From Drosophila pseudoobscura (taxonomy: Eukaryota; Arthropoda; Insecta; Diptera; Drosophilidae), in NCBI RefSeq assembly GCF_009870125.1, contig NC_046683.1, forward strand, positions 63,441,869 to 63,505,868: a stretch of DNA of 64,000 nucleotides. The letters run 5' to 3'. Position 1 is the stretch's first letter; each line of letters opens with the position of its first letter. The notes beneath the pieces were generated by a model. That model ran no database searches, was not told the origin of the DNA, and saw nothing but the letters and a program-made list of their open reading frames with translations. This document shows, in pieces, positions 26,782 to 39,600 of the stretch. Made by a program: the position numbers and the translations under genes.

Positions 26782-26787
26782 TTTATT
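26782..26787 (-). terminator. AATAAA poly(A) signal of the lipase gene
   Basis: TTTATT on the plus strand, that is AATAAA on the lipase strand, 75 bp after the lipase stop codon and only about 15 bp outside the last satellite monomer. Cleavage would be expected at or inside the array edge. Confidence 0.5.
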
Positions 26788-26861
26788 TTGAAAAAATTCT
26801 AAAAAGCTATATAAGCTGTTACTATTCCACTTTAAATATGAAACTGGGCTGAAGACGCCGC

Positions 26862-28032
26862 CTAGCGTCTCTTTTTAGCAAGCTTTGAGTTTATTCCTTT
26901 GCCGTAAGGTGGCGCTCCGTTAGTAGCCAAGAAAAAATAGGAGGTGGCGCTGCACGAAAATGTACTTTGAAAATTTGAACTGAAATTTCCGTTAATTCTC
27001 TCACCTGCGGCTAACCTGTTCTCCCATGAAAACCTCCTCAGAATCAACCATATTTTCAGATGCCGTTCCGCTCTGACTTGGCCTCGACCTAGCCTCCCGC
27101 AGGCAACTATCCACATGACGACTCTTGATGGCCTTCAAACTGCAGGGAATCGCTGGAAAGTTGTGGGGCATTCCTATGGACTCCGCGTAGAACATCACTG
27201 CTCTATTATGACTGCAGCTGTCTGGGAGGTAGGGGAAAGATGAATCGGTAAAAACGGAATGGGGAGAAGTCGCTTACAAGCTTCGCGAAGGAGCTTACTG
27301 GCAGCAATTAAGTCCACGTCCTCACAGCCCGGCTGCGGGGCGAATCCAAAGTTGGGATAAAAGTCCACAGTTCCACGGGGTCTTATGTCGCCGAAGAGCG
27401 GGTAATCCGTATGAATAACATCCACAAACTGAGCTGCATTCGAGCGAAGACTGTCAACGGAGCGCTGGGTAAACAGGGGGAGCGCAGGATCGAGACCCGT
27501 AACCCTTCCCAGAGTTCCATTAAAGTAGTGGCCAATGCGGCCAGCTATGTGAGCCCCCAAGCTGTGTCCCACCACATGGACAGCAGCGGTGGGTATGCTG
27601 TGTCGGAGGAGGAACCTCTGCAGTTCCTTGGCCAGGGCCAGGGACACCTTTCCCACGGCAAATCGCGAGGTGGGATAGTCCAGACTGGCGGCAGGCGACC
27701 AGTCAGCCACCAGGACATTCTCATAGCCCTGGGAGCTGTACGCTTGGGGATTGGGCAGCGTTAGCAGTGGCATTAAAGGCTGAAACAGCCGGCTAGACCT
27801 CACCATTCCTCAGGGGTAGTATAGAGCCGTGCGACCGCGAGGCCAAGTAGCCGTGGACAATCAGCTTGACCGAGTCCACCGTTGCCACCTGGTCCACGCT
27901 CTGCAAGGGCAGCTCCGACGTGGGCCCCAGGTAATAGATGTTGCTCTGACTCACTAGGGAGTCCAGCAGCGCGGCATGAAGACCCCATAGCTGGCAGAAG
28001 AGAGGCACTAGGCAAAAGCTTGTCTTGACCAT
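26862..28032 (-). CDS. Secreted lipase, pancreatic lipase / phospholipase A1-like family
   Basis: A complete 332-residue alpha/beta-hydrolase that should hydrolyse acyl esters of glycerolipids or phospholipids outside the cell. Coding exons, in transcript order: 28032-27804, 27742-27278, 27221-27005, 26949-26862. Introns are 61, 56 and 55 bp with GT-AG ends and matching phases 1, 1 and 2. Residues 1-20 form a signal peptide ending LWGLHA. The oxyanion-loop HGY is at 60-62. The nucleophile is Ser137 in GHSLG, the acid Asp161 in GLDPA, and the base His236 in CSHNRA; all three triad residues are intact. Cys216 and Cys234 enclose a short lid, which is typical of PLA1-like enzymes rather than true triglyceride lipases. 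The C-terminus is VFMGEQVSR joined to SATSYFFLATNGAPPYG, normal for insect members. An upstream in-frame GTG is not used; the ATG at 28032 gives the signal peptide. Substrate is inferred. Confidence 0.9.
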
Positions 28033-28090
28033 GTTTAGATTACTCCACGGAAATCGCACGAACGACTAGCAGCCCCTCCAGAGCTGCCCC

Positions 28091-28100
28091 GTTTATATAG
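28091..28100 (-). promoter_or_regulatory. TATA box of the lipase gene
   Basis: The minus strand reads CTATATAAAC about 60 bp upstream of the lipase start codon, predicting transcription from about 28,065 and a 5' UTR of roughly 30 nt. A GATA core lies just upstream (near 28,104), which would suit the midgut expression common in digestive lipases, but a single site is weak evidence. Confidence 0.6.
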
Positions 28101-28464
28101 TCTATCATTGCATGCTGGAGGCATCGCATGTTAGACAAGTCGACCGATTAGTAAACATCTCCGGTGCCGCATGACGTACATACGTGTGGAGAGAGCTCCG
28201 CTCCGGTCTAGGCAGTACTCTCGATGTAATGGATACACATAACATTACTGTATTATCTAGGTATTAAGTAATTTTCCATAAATATTACACATACGAGTAC
28301 ACGCACAAGTTCGGGAATAAAGCTAGGCTAGGGTTAAAATGCATAAGAAAGCGAACACTCATCGACGCTGGAGGCTGTAGCGGGTTCTTGGCTTGGGGAT
28401 CCCTGATTTACACGAAAAATGGCAGTTCCAATACAACACATAGCGGAACAGAGAGTATCATGGC
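28101..28464. other. Spacer between fibrinogen-related and lipase genes
   Basis: About 360 bp between the stop of the fibrinogen-related gene and the lipase TATA box. It must hold the 3' UTR of the former and upstream control of the latter. I see no open frame and no canonical AATAAA on the minus strand, so the cleavage site of the fibrinogen-related gene is not located. Confidence 0.5.
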
Positions 28465-31066
28465 TTAGCGCCGGGCCTCCTCCTCGCCGATGGGGCGTAT
28501 CATCATGCGGACCCTTTTCAGCGAGTAGTCCTTGCCCTGGAAGGTGTCCCAGAAGACACCCGACTCGCCGGCCTGGGCATAGTTCTGCTGGTGGTACTGC
28601 CCCATGATGTTGCTGGTGCCGCAGTTGTTGAACCAGCCGGCTCCCTTGTGCTTCTGCGCGCAGTTGCAGTCGACGCAGTTGTCGTTGTCGCTGTCGACGG
28701 TGCTGAACTTGGCCCCGGCGTGGTAGGACAGGGAGTCCCCTGCCGACGGACTCAAATCCGCCTGGAACGGGCCCAGCAGGCTCAACGGGTACAGCTCCTT
28801 CTCGCTGCCGATGGCGAAGGTGGAATAGCCCGCATAGGCCTCATGCCCCTCGAAGTCCTCGAACACGATCCGCAGCTCGTGGATGGCCGAAGAGGTCAGG
28901 GCGTGCAGTTTGTTCAGGCCAATGAAGAAGTCCCCGGCCAGATTGCCGAAGCCATCCTTGTAGTCCAGCCAGCCACGCTCGAAGTTGATCTCGTCGGAGC
29001 TCCGGTTGAGGATCACGGTCCAGTCCCCGTCGCAGGCCACATAGAAGGACTCCGACTCGGGGGTGAGCTGCAGCTTCAGTATGCCCTGCACCGACAGATA
29101 GTACTGCAGGCAGCTGGTGGGCGGACTCAAACGGGGATAGGCGGGAAAGGGAGCAGCTCCTGGTTGCCCGATGAGGTTGGGTGGAACCCTGCGATGCGAC
29201 AGGCGACGCTGGCGGCTAATAGAGAAGGGGAATGGGATATCTGGTTATACCCATGGAATGAGTGCATTATTCATTATTCTTTGCTTACTTGATTGCTTGA
29301 GTCAGCTTGAGGACATCTTCCTGCACACCCCTCACACTCAGAGCCGTGGAGGTGAGCAGCGTGGCCAAGGCGTCCAAGCGATCGGTAACACTTAAATCAT
29401 TATTATTACCGAAACTCGAGTTTGGGATCGGAGCATCCTGCTGGGGAGCAGCCCGAACAACACGCGACAGATCTGCGGGAAAGAGAGGAGTATTAGAGAG
29501 GGGTTTCCTTGTGGATCGCACAGAGTTAGCACAACACCAAGGACATTCGCCGCACAACATCGAGGTCAGCATGCAGGATTACCCTTCAACTTTCTGCGAT
29601 TTCTTAGCTTTTGCTTCAACTCCCTAACTCTTCGGGGACCCAGGGTCAAGTCTGTTTCACCTTTTAGTTCGTCCAGGGTGCTGCGCGAGAGCCGCTGGAT
29701 GTGCTCGAAGCTGTCCAGACGCTGCTGGAAGTTCAGTTGCTGGGCCTTCAGGGACTCCATGCGAGCGGCACTGCTGTCCACCAGCTGATCCAGTCTGCGA
29801 ATAGCAAAACAATGAGTTTACAAGATTAGAACTTGCCAGCTGACAACAAAGCACAACAATCAGTACCACTGCTCTCACTCGCACAATCTCTGCGACCGCA
29901 TTTGACGACCTCTAATCGCCACAGAAGCTGTTCTAAGTAAGTCTCTCTATTTCAGTCAGTCTTTGTGTACAACATTCTCTTTCGCTTTTAAATATTCCGC
30001 TCGTTTATCAAGAAAACAGCAAAGCAAAGGAAAGAACTTGGCATTTGCTTCTTGCCATCGAAAACCAATCGTAAATAAGAACCACAATTATAGACACAAA
30101 AGCCTTAAATATATTAACAAAACAGGCGGCGGCACAGCGAGTGCTGTTCAAACATGACCGAATTATAAACACTCTGGTGTCTGGGGGGCTGGCGGCGGCG
30201 GCAGTGCGAAATCTCGCAGAAATTTCAGCAAAAAAAAAAAAAGATATTATGAACAAACAACAATTTAATGGCCAGCAATTGCTGGGCAGCAGATGTTTTT
30301 GGGGCATTGCTTCATTCATGGATAATTGCTACCATCTCATTTGAGCATCATTAAAGATTGCTTGTTGAAGCATTGTTCTGCCAAATAAATCGCATTTGGG
30401 TGTCGGATTCGGTGGTTTGACAACGAAACAATAAAAGAAGATGATAGTCAGACGTTTCCAATAGACTATGTTGTTTCTTGCTGTTTTGTTTTACCGGTTT
30501 TTTTCCCAAAAATATTTCATTACGTGCCCATCGAGAAACCTGTTCGGGCCAGAGAGCTGGGGGCCGAAAGTCTACTCACTTCTTATCGATGACTTCCAGG
30601 CGATGGCGCTGGTCCTCGTCCAAGGTCGCCAAGATGCCCACTCGATCGTGCAAATTCGTCATCAGCTCCTTGTACTCGCAGCGGGGCGGAGTCGTTGTGC
30701 CACTCACGGGGCTGGCCTAAGGGCAGAAGGACAGAGGGGAAGAGTCAGTCACTTGGGCAAGAAAAAAAAGCGGAAAAAAACCCCGGACAAAGGCAAACAC
30801 ACGAGGCCAGCGCATTGAACTTGCTGGAGCCAAACGAGACTTGCTGCCCAAAACCACCCGAGACTAATTTTAAAATTTCTGAAGAGTCAGAAAGTGTAAC
30901 GCACTCGGAAGTTGGTGCGCAGGCGCGACCGCACATGGGCTGGCGACAGTGTTGGAGGCGCTTGGGTCGTAGGTGGCTCCACCAGAGCGGAGCCGTCGCA
31001 GACACAGATCGCCGCCAGGAGGCAGGCGAAGGCGATGGCCATCGCTTCTAATTGGGGCCGCATCAT
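28465..31066 (-). CDS. Secreted fibrinogen-related protein (FReD lectin-like)
   Basis: A complete 455-residue secreted protein. Coding exons in transcript order: 31066-30905, 30716-30580, 29794-29661, 29472-29289, 29215-28465; phases 0, 2, 1, 2 agree at every junction. Residues 1-25 form a signal peptide (hydrophobic AIAFACLLAAICVC), then a Pro/Thr-rich linker. About residues 66-200 are rich in regularly spaced Leu/Ile and charged residues and are probably a coiled coil for oligomerisation. The fibrinogen C-terminal domain runs about 241-450, with Cys241 and Cys267 as the first disulfide, WTVILNR at 271-277, a Ca2+ site DSDND at 380-384 and the pair Cys386/Cys404. Such domains bind glycans or acetyl groups and act in immunity or development. 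The start ATG is the first of two adjacent Met codons (31064-31066). D. melanogaster has more than a dozen such genes, and I do not assign an ortholog. Confidence 0.9.
29795..30579 (-). other. Intron 2 of the fibrinogen-related gene
   Basis: A 785-bp intron bounded by GTGAGT and TTCGCAG on the minus strand. It is A/T-rich; I see no nested gene or repeat beyond a short poly(A) run at about 30,230. Confidence 0.75.
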
Positions 31067-33160
31067 AATATCACTTTGATCGAATATATGTACGTGTTGA
31101 TTGATTGAGTCCGTCCGTCCGTCAATCAATCAGTCATACACAAGATTCGGCACCTAGCCTTGGGTGCATGCAAAACCGAACGAACTGAAGAACGAACCAA
31201 CGAGCACGATCACGAGCACGACCGTTCCGGGCAAGATTCGCGAGACAATTAAACGAGCAAGCACGAAAGAGCCGCCGCACCACACTCGGCTGTGGGTCTG
31301 CTGGCCCACGCGAGCTTTTTCTCAGCGAAGCTTCCGAGAGATCAAGAGAAGATCGGACCTGGGTTTCTTTTGCTGTGTTTGGAGGGGATTGTCTTGCTTT
31401 GTTTACATGTCTGTCCGTCTCGAAGACTGGCGAAAAACCCCCTCGGGCTTTTGGTTACTTTGCGGGGGCAGGGGGAGGGGCTGGCTGTCAATCACTCGTG
31501 TGACTACTTAGCACGGGAGAGGCATGCAAAATAGTTCTGTTATATGGTGATTGAGTGGCGATCGTCAGCTGATAATAATTGATTGAGTACGCGAAGAAGT
31601 GGGGAGGGATTGTCTTCTTTACTTTGTAGGAACCTTAATCTCTGGCTTCTCAATTGGGAATTCCATTACCTCATCATCGCTGTAGTAGTGTGTTGTTTTC
31701 CATATTAATCACACACTTGTGAATGATATGCAAAGCTTGTTCATTGACACTTGCTGTAAACCTGCCTCAACCTGTAGTCCGATCCGATCCATATGCAAAT
31801 GTTTGCTCATGGCCAACTACGGACTGCTGGCCGATAAGAAAGACCCTTTCTTGCTATGAGTAATCCGATGTGAGGGAATGCCTGACAGCTGTCCGTCCGT
31901 CCACGTTCGTACGTAGCCTCTGCAGCGGTCGCTGTATTTCCCCCTTTGATGTCCGTCTATTTATAGCCTTATTTATATGGATTCTGGCCTTAGACGGCAT
32001 CGTTTGTTCAAAAAAACCTCACGAGTCGCATGAATATGGATGTGACTGAATGCAATGCACTTTTTACATTGGATTTTACAGCTTGTTCACGAAGTGCAGA
32101 GTTACCTTTGGCGCTGCCTGTGTTCCGCATTGTGTCACTGTTTTTTTTTGTTAGTTATTGCTAAATTATAATGCCATGACGAACGGCTATAGGTTTCTGA
32201 AGGTTGGTCAATTGATGCTTCAGGAACCTTTCGCCCGGCCATCTGTTGCGGAATCGTGCAGAGATGATTGCCGGCAGATACGCTGCACAGAGACGGACCC
32301 CAAGACTGGGCCCCAAGCTCATCTCTTTCCAGTTACAGCCAAGACGAATGACGCAATCGGGAGGCAGCCAGCCCATAGAGAAAAAAGCCTCATGTACATA
32401 CAATATATTGTTTGCCATTTGCAAGGCCCCCAAAAGTAAAAAAAGAGTTGTGTCATTTACATAATTAATGCTTTTGGGTCTGCTTTTGGGGCTGGGATGA
32501 TGATGCTGGGGCGCTCCTCCCCCGGTTTCGTCTTCGCCTTCGCCTCCCCCAACAACCGAATCGTCGTCATTCACCAAAGCATTTCAATTGGCGGGAGACG
32601 GGGTTAATTTCAGAGCATGCCAACATTTTCAGTCATCAAAAATTATTAGCTTAGATTGTTATTTATGGGTGAAGGACCAGGCATTCATCATGCCATCATC
32701 TGAGATCCCATCCAAAGTGGGACAGACGCCATCTAATAATACTATGGTGTGCTCTAGATTATTTTTCGCTGGCTTTTGCCATTTTTATTTGTATTTAATA
32801 TTAAATTATTGTACAGGTTGAACTTATTCAAATTGTATTTAGTTGCCATCCATTTTGCATGGTAGATCGTAAATCATAAACATTCAATATTCTGTATTCC
32901 GTATCCGATTCTCAATATTACGAGTATTTAGCCCATACAATCGTTTCGCTACTTAGAAATCAACTACAAATATTTACAAAATTTCTCCACACTCTGCTCG
33001 GGGGGGGAGGAATGGGGATTGGGAGGGGGTGGGGGCGGGGCCGGGTCTCGCTGGGGGGAAGTTTTGGGTGCGGGGTGAGTTGTACCCGTGATTAACCCTA
33101 TAACTACACAAAAAAAATTGCATGCTCCATCTATTCATAATTTGCTTTACTTGATTTGTG
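31067..33160. other. Intergenic region upstream of the fibrinogen-related gene
   Basis: About 2.1 kb with no supported gene. Just upstream of the gene are short TGATTGAT/CAATCAATC repeats and a (GTCC) run near 31,110. The part at 33,000-33,058 is extremely G-rich. No TATA box is evident, so promoter position is unknown. Confidence 0.5.
33000..33058 (+). repeat. G-rich tract with quadruplex potential
   Basis: About 60 bp containing at least seven runs of four or more G on the plus strand, separated by short loops. It sits in otherwise A/T-rich intergenic DNA, next to the presumed end of the Eip63E 3' UTR. Confidence 0.6.
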
Positions 33161-33170
33161 TTAATAGATT

Positions 33171-36100
33171 TATTTTGTTTTTAACAAAGGTACATTAAAT
33201 ATTTACGACAAATTCAATGCATTAAAAATATTTAAGTTATCTCATTCGTATCCCTCTATGTGGATCTTTCAATCTCGTACACGTATCTCCCCGTTCCAAA
33301 TAGATTTTACCTTTCGTTCCTCCTTCTCTGGCTCCTCCTCCCAGGGCTCGCTCTCGATCTCTAACTCTATCGCTATGTCTGTCTATAGGGCATAGGGTAG
33401 GGGGACAATATATACTATATATAGATAGAATACCACTAGACACGTTCAGCTAAAAACATTCTTAGTTTATGTACCATTTCGATTACGTTTAGGGATTAGC
33501 TTAGTTTCTTTCTGTTTCTGTTTCTCTTATTTAAATTGTCGTTTAATCTGTTCTTGTGGGTTTTTTTTTGGTTTTTTTTTCGCGAATGTTGTGCAAAAGG
33601 ATTGATTCAATTAGAGAAAAATGCCTCGAAAAAGCATCGATACGTGTATCCGTTAGATTGCAAAATAGAAACGAAAACCAGTTCAATCTTCGTTTGTTTC
33701 ATATTCGTTCGATTCGATTTGTTGTTTCCATTGGCCATTGGCTTACAAACTATGGACGTAACCTTCGGGATGGGAAAAAGTGCAAAAAGTGCGTTGCCAT
33801 GCTTCGTTACAATGTCACTACCTCTGTTCTTTCATCTTTCATCTCTCTTTATCTGTATCTGTTTCTGTTACTGTTACTCTGTATCTCTATCTGCCCCTGC
33901 TCAATTTTTATGGGTGAAAATTCGCAGGAAACCCAAAAATATATAGAACGGAATCCAGTGTTTACCTCTCGAACAACTTTTCCCAATGCTTTTTGGCATT
34001 CATTAATTTTGAGTGTGTGCAAATTTCGGTTCATTTTAATGTACTTTTCTTTGTTTCTCTGGCTAGCAAATAATTCTAAACAATTTTCGCTTTGCGCCAG
34101 CATCTACTACTTGAGTTTTGTTTTCTCTCTAAAGTGCCTAATTTTTCATTTTCATTTTCATTTTAGTTTTAGTTTCTGTTTAGTTTATCTTCATGCTGGA
34201 GTGTTTTTTGTGTGCTTTCTGTCTGTGTCTCTGTCTGTCTGTGTCTGTGTCTGTCTTTGCATACTTTTTTCATAAATCACAGAAAAAGTTTATTCATTTG
34301 AAATATTTTTTTGTTTTGGTTTTTCTTTTTGTTTTCTCTTTGTTTTAGTTTAATTTTTTTTTTTTACTTTTGCTACAAAATATAATCTGGTATCGCTACG
34401 AAAACGCGCGCATTGATCGTGGCACACTGCCTGCCAAAAGTCTAGCAATGGCCTGCATGTACCATTTGAAGTCCCCACAAAGTTGCTCGTTCTTTGCTTG
34501 GGGGCTGCAGGCCTTTGCCTTTCATAAAACCTTCATCAGTAATTTTTATCTCTTCTCTTCTCATCTCATCTCATCTCATCTCAGCAATTTGATTGCATAC
34601 GACTCAAATGTGCTCGTCCTTACGTTCCGATAGATAGATCTATGTATATGTATACGTATGTATATCTATTTGAGATAGATATTCATAATATATTTTGTTC
34701 TACGCTTTAGTTGCTCTATACTCAAATCGTTTTTGATTCATTTACTTGTTGTTTCAAAACCGTCTCAAGTGTCTTTGATTTCAAATTTGCACATTTTGTT
34801 AGCTCTTCATTTCATTCATTTAAAATCGCCGCAAAAACCCGCCGTATTCAGCGGGCGTCCTCTCATCGGCGTTGGGTCCTATATCGTACGTAACGTTTCT
34901 TAGAAATATGGTAATGGATTAATGGATTCTGGATTTTGGATTTTGGATTCATTGGTTGCGATTCTTGCGCTACAAACTCTATGTAAAATACTCGTATTTG
35001 GTTAGGTTACTTTAGTGTTTAGTGTTTAGTGTTTAGTTGATTTGATTTGATTTGATGGCTATTTAATGTCGAATTTACTCGTACTTTCCTTCGGTCGATT
35101 GCTAAAAATTTCACTCTACTATTTGCGCTTCTTTGCTAAATTTAATTGTTTATCTAGTATTCGTTCGTTCGCTTACGTTTGCCTCCAAAATGTTTATGAT
35201 TCAATCAATCAGCCTCCCTCCTGGGGGTCTCCTCGCTCCTCGCTCTTCGCTCGTCGCTCACTCGGGACTCGACTCGAATCGCCTCTCGACACACTACATT
35301 CATTCGCCTAAATGGATGGAGTATTTCACTAATTTAGGAACTTAAAAGGTACAGAAAAGAATCAATTAATAAACAATAAATAAATAATCAAAAGATGCAA
35401 CAAATTAAATGGTATAAATGATTTAAATTTATTTGTTTTTACATAAATTCATTTAATAATTATAAAATTATCACTTAAACAGCGCGGCGAACACCCCCCA
35501 TTTTATTTGATTGACAAAGAAGCATTACAAAAACTATATAGTACTGCAAATATGCGGAACCAACTAAAGGACTTGTGAGAGAAATCATATCAGAAATAAT
35601 GTTGTTCTTTTTTTGGTGCTTGATGGATCGCTTCGCTGAACAAATTGCGTGAAAATTGATGCCACTTTTGCACTGAGCGAGCAATCCATCAATTTTTGTG
35701 TAAATTGCACTCGATTAGGGCGATTCCTCCCCTCAAAAATAACTAAAAACTAAAGAGCAAATATATATGGGTAGGATATGGGTACACGCACATTCACATA
35801 TCATTTCACGCAGACAGAGACTTTCACTAAAACATTGCGCATCCCCCAATTTTGTGCAAAAAAAATGATGAAAAAACAAAAAAAAACATTAAACACGAAA
35901 CGCACATATCTCTGCGCACTGACTAAATTGAGTATCCTTATTGACAAGGCCGCGGGTTTGAGAAGGGATCGGATCGGGACGGGACACGATGGTCTGCTTA
36001 AAATACAAGAAATCTAAACTAAATTTAACAATTTGACTGAACATAAAATGCCACTGGCTGGCCGCTGTATCCGCTGTAACCACTCTATCTGCTGTGTATC

Positions 36101-36466
36101 TAGGTGTATCTGAAATTGTATCTGCGTACTGGAAGAGTACTCTCTCCGCTCCGCTCCGCGCTACACTCCCTCGCTTTCGAATGGAACTAATAACTAGAAA
36201 GTATCATAGAATTATAGTACAAAAAAAAAATATAGGTCTGCAACTGGAACACTCCTTCGTCGGTTATATGGCTGTCTGAAGTGATTGGTTGATAGGTTGA
36301 TTGATACGATTGATTTACTGATGTCTTGTGCCTAGTCCAGGAGGTTGATTGGGGGGCTCTGGGTATATATATTTCATTTGGGGCTCGGGTTTTTATGAGG
36401 ATTATGCTTTAGGATCCCCTAACAATAGAAACGTACGCCATCCACAGAGAGGACTTGCTTTAATTT
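33171..36466 (-). other. Eip63E: Presumed 3' UTR of Eip63E
   Basis: About 3.3 kb after the Eip63E stop codon (36467-36469), strongly A-rich on the gene strand and without a credible open frame on either strand. AATAAA signals on the minus strand (TTTATT on plus) occur near 35,430 and 35,510 and at about 33,171-33,176. Which one is used is not visible, so the outer limit is a guess. Confidence 0.35.
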
Positions 36467-36531
36467 TCATTTATTCTGTCGATTTGGCTCCGTGTACAGC
36501 TGCACGCCTTCCACGGTGAATATTGAGGTTT
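36467..36531 (-). CDS. Eip63E: Eip63E terminal coding exon
   Basis: A 65-bp exon after TCTCTACAG. With the G left by the previous exon it reads [10 protein letters not shown]... and stops with TGA at 36467-36469. It lies 2.4 kb downstream of the previous exon and is easily missed because it has no long frame of its own; the match to the conserved C-tail of PFTAIRE kinases supports it. Confidence 0.9.
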
Positions 36532-36625
36532 CTGTAGAGAGTTAGACAAAGAGAGTACAAATTAATACAAAAATAATAATACAATATATATTCTATAAGT
36601 AATTATACGTAAGTGCCGGCAATTT

Positions 36626-36658
<33 letters not shown>

Positions 36659-39600
36659 TTGGTATCGCTGATCACCAATGCATCTCTTTGCGATCTCTTT
36701 CAATTTCTCTCGAACTTGTCATGAGAGATGGGCAAAAACATGTTCTAATGGTCCCGTTAATCCCCTTTGCTTTCCATCTACTTCCAACTATTTTATTCGA
36801 ATATTAAACTGATACAAATCTGTTGTCCATCTCTCTCTTTCGCTCCCCTCCGCCACTACACGATTAAGAGCGAGAGAGAGAATAAGAGCGAGATAGAGGC
36901 ATACTTTGGTCATTTGTTCTTTCTGGCTATAATAATGATCCAAACTGATTCATAAAATGTCTGTCAATCCGATACAGAATCCGCAATACGCTAGATATTG
37001 TCATTCTCTTATCCGTCAGTGTTTAGGTCTTTATCGTATCTTCAAAGTTGTGGATTGCACAGATTGTTGCACACCAGTCTGGAGACGGACGTACCGACAG
37101 ATGGACAGAGAGAGAGAGAGCGACATGGCTATATCGACTGGTCCTTATGGGATCGGAGACGCTTCCTTCTGGGTGCACCATTGCACCACAAAACGAATAA
37201 ATATATCCCTAAAAACCATTCGATTACCGGGTATAGAAATAATAATAATTGTAATTAAAAATATTGAAGTTACGACAACATCCTGAACGACCTCCTGGCC
37301 ATGACATGATTTAATTTACGGCCTGGCCGGGCCGCCAACGACGATGGAGCGCATGCGGCAATTAAAATTGCCTTTTGCAAAATTGCATTTGCCCCAAAGC
37401 CCGCCCTCTCAGTCACATGATATGGTTACACACACACACACAGACACACAGAACGAGCCCCTGCCACTGGTACAACCCGCTGATGCTCTCTGCAAGACCG
37501 CAAAAACCTCACACGGGGTATGTTGACCTTTTCGCCTGGCCATGATAAATGAAGCGCATTAGTTGCATTTTAATTGATTCTATCTGTCGGCATAGCCCCA
37601 AACCCCAATTTAGAGACGAGACCAGACCAGACCTGACCAGACCAGAACCCTACTTTCCACCCTCCCCTCATTAGGGAAGTTTTTCCCCTCGCGGGTCCCG
37701 ACTGTGATTTAGACAGAAATTAGCATACTGCACAGCCATTCTATCCCCTCTGTATAAATCACAGCAAAACCCGTAAATGGAACATGGAAAAAATGGGCTT
37801 CGGGGTTTAGTTTGTGTTTTGGTGTCCAGGATCCTAGGTCCTGGGTCCTGGGGCCAGGGGCCAGGGGTTGTCTAAACAAATCACGCGTTAATCGCATTTT
37901 AAGCACCCTTTAAGCTGTGCCCTCGATTGGGAGGGGAATTTGCACTTCATTCATTTTATCCTAGTGTTTTTTGTTTCTTTTATTTTTGGATACTGCAACC
38001 ACTAGACTGCACTCTGGAGTGGCAGTGGAGTGGCCCTACCATTGGATTGCATTTCATTTGCCAAATTGCATAGTCCACAAGTTGATGTTTGTTTGTTGGT
38101 TGGCTTGCGGGGGCTCCTTTACTCTTCCTCGAAACTGTTTCCATTTACAAAATGTTCTTTCGCCCAGAGAAAGCGAATGGGCGGCTCTTCCTAATGAATA
38201 GCCGAGTATCCTGGCTGTCGGAAGTGAATGTAAATTTTATTTACTGCAGATTGCATTGAATGCCTTTTGGGGGCGCATCGTAATCGATTTGGATTCCATA
38301 TTCCAGATTGCAAATTGCCTAAAGATCCCATAGATGGACTATCTGAGATTTATATTCCCCCAAAAAGTCTTCTAATTAGGTTTCCTTGTGGATATTCTGG
38401 CTACCATTTGCTATACGTTTCCATTCAGTCGGTTTTTCCTCCAACTTGTTGGAAAAGCAAAGTTTTGCCACCACTTGGGATACAAATTAAAACTGGGAAA
38501 TGCAATTACTGTTAACTATACCTCAGAAAACATTTCTGCCCCGGCCCCGGTCCCGGCCCCTGGCCCAGCTCCTGCTGAAAGGGAGCACTGAGAAAAGGCA
38601 AACAAATTGTCGCGAAACTTAAATGAGTTGTCCCCCCAAAAGAATGACTACTTCTTCAGCAGCAGCAACAGCAGCAGCAGAAGCAGCCTACCATTGAAGG
38701 AGAAGGACCCCTCCATTCAATCTCGAAAGGGAGGGGGCGGTGGTGGCAAACTTTAAGCAAACATTTTCCTCTCTTTTTCGACGTAGTATCGTACTAGTGC
38801 TTCTGTTAATTGGTTTTCTTGCCGACCGGCCACACAGACAATGCGACAAAGTTGCTCCTCGTTCACTCGTTCACTCATTGGCTCATTGGCTCGTTCCGGC
38901 GGCAAATGTTGTAAATATTTAAGGCCCCTTAATTCAATCTGTTGGTATCTGCTGGTGGTGTTGGTGGTGGTGGTCGTACCGTCTGGCAATTCGTAGAGTT
39001 TCTTTGGCAACTGCGCAAAGTAGGGATGCAGCAGTGCATCATCGGCGCCGATCCGCTCCTCTGGATTCAGCTGCAGGAAGGCGTTCGCTATCGTTTCGCC
39101 CTCGATGATGTCGTACAGTCGTGGGAAATTGTGACCCAGTTTTCTTGGCCGATAGAAGCCTATACAGGGAATACACATCAAATTAATTGCAATCGATTGG
39201 TATTGGAATGGTCGGTCGATTACTTACCCAGCTTGTGGGGCTTGTAACCCGGGAAATGGGTTACCCCCGTCCACGTCTCCTCGGTGGGGGTGCCCAGCAA
39301 TTTGAATATCTTGTCCAACTGATCGTAGGTATCACGTATGCCGGGGAATGTTGGCATCCCAGTCACCATCTCCACGAAGATGCAGCCGACGCCCCACATG
39401 TCCAGTGATGTTGAGTACTCGGTGCTGCCCAACAGGACATCTGCAGGATACACAGAGAACACGAAACATGAAACATGAAAACTTTCCTAAGTAAATGCAG
39501 TTTCTTTCCACTATCTCTCTCTGTGTCTCTTTTTCTCCGTTTGTGGGTGAAAATAAATTGCAATTTTATATACAGAAAGAAGGAGGTGTACAGGAGGTGT

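Noticed and set aside
27001..27004. Lipase ending at the in-frame TGA after VSRR
   Set aside because: The TGA lies inside a CAG/GTGAGA splice donor, and splicing to 26,949 restores the family-typical C-terminus (ATNGAPPYG) in phase.
28033..28059. Upstream GTG start for the lipase
   Set aside because: Non-ATG start, and it would bury the signal peptide; the ATG at 28,032 fits the TATA box distance.
33536..34275. Overlapping 136- and 239-codon plus-strand frames
   Set aside because: T-rich low-complexity sequence giving Phe/Leu/Ser-rich peptides, opposite the presumed Eip63E 3' UTR; no splice or domain support.
38753..38979. Thr/Asn-rich tail as the main Eip63E C-terminus
   Set aside because: A consensus donor at 38,979 and a conserved terminal exon at 36,531-36,467 join in phase; the tail is kept only as a possible retention isoform.
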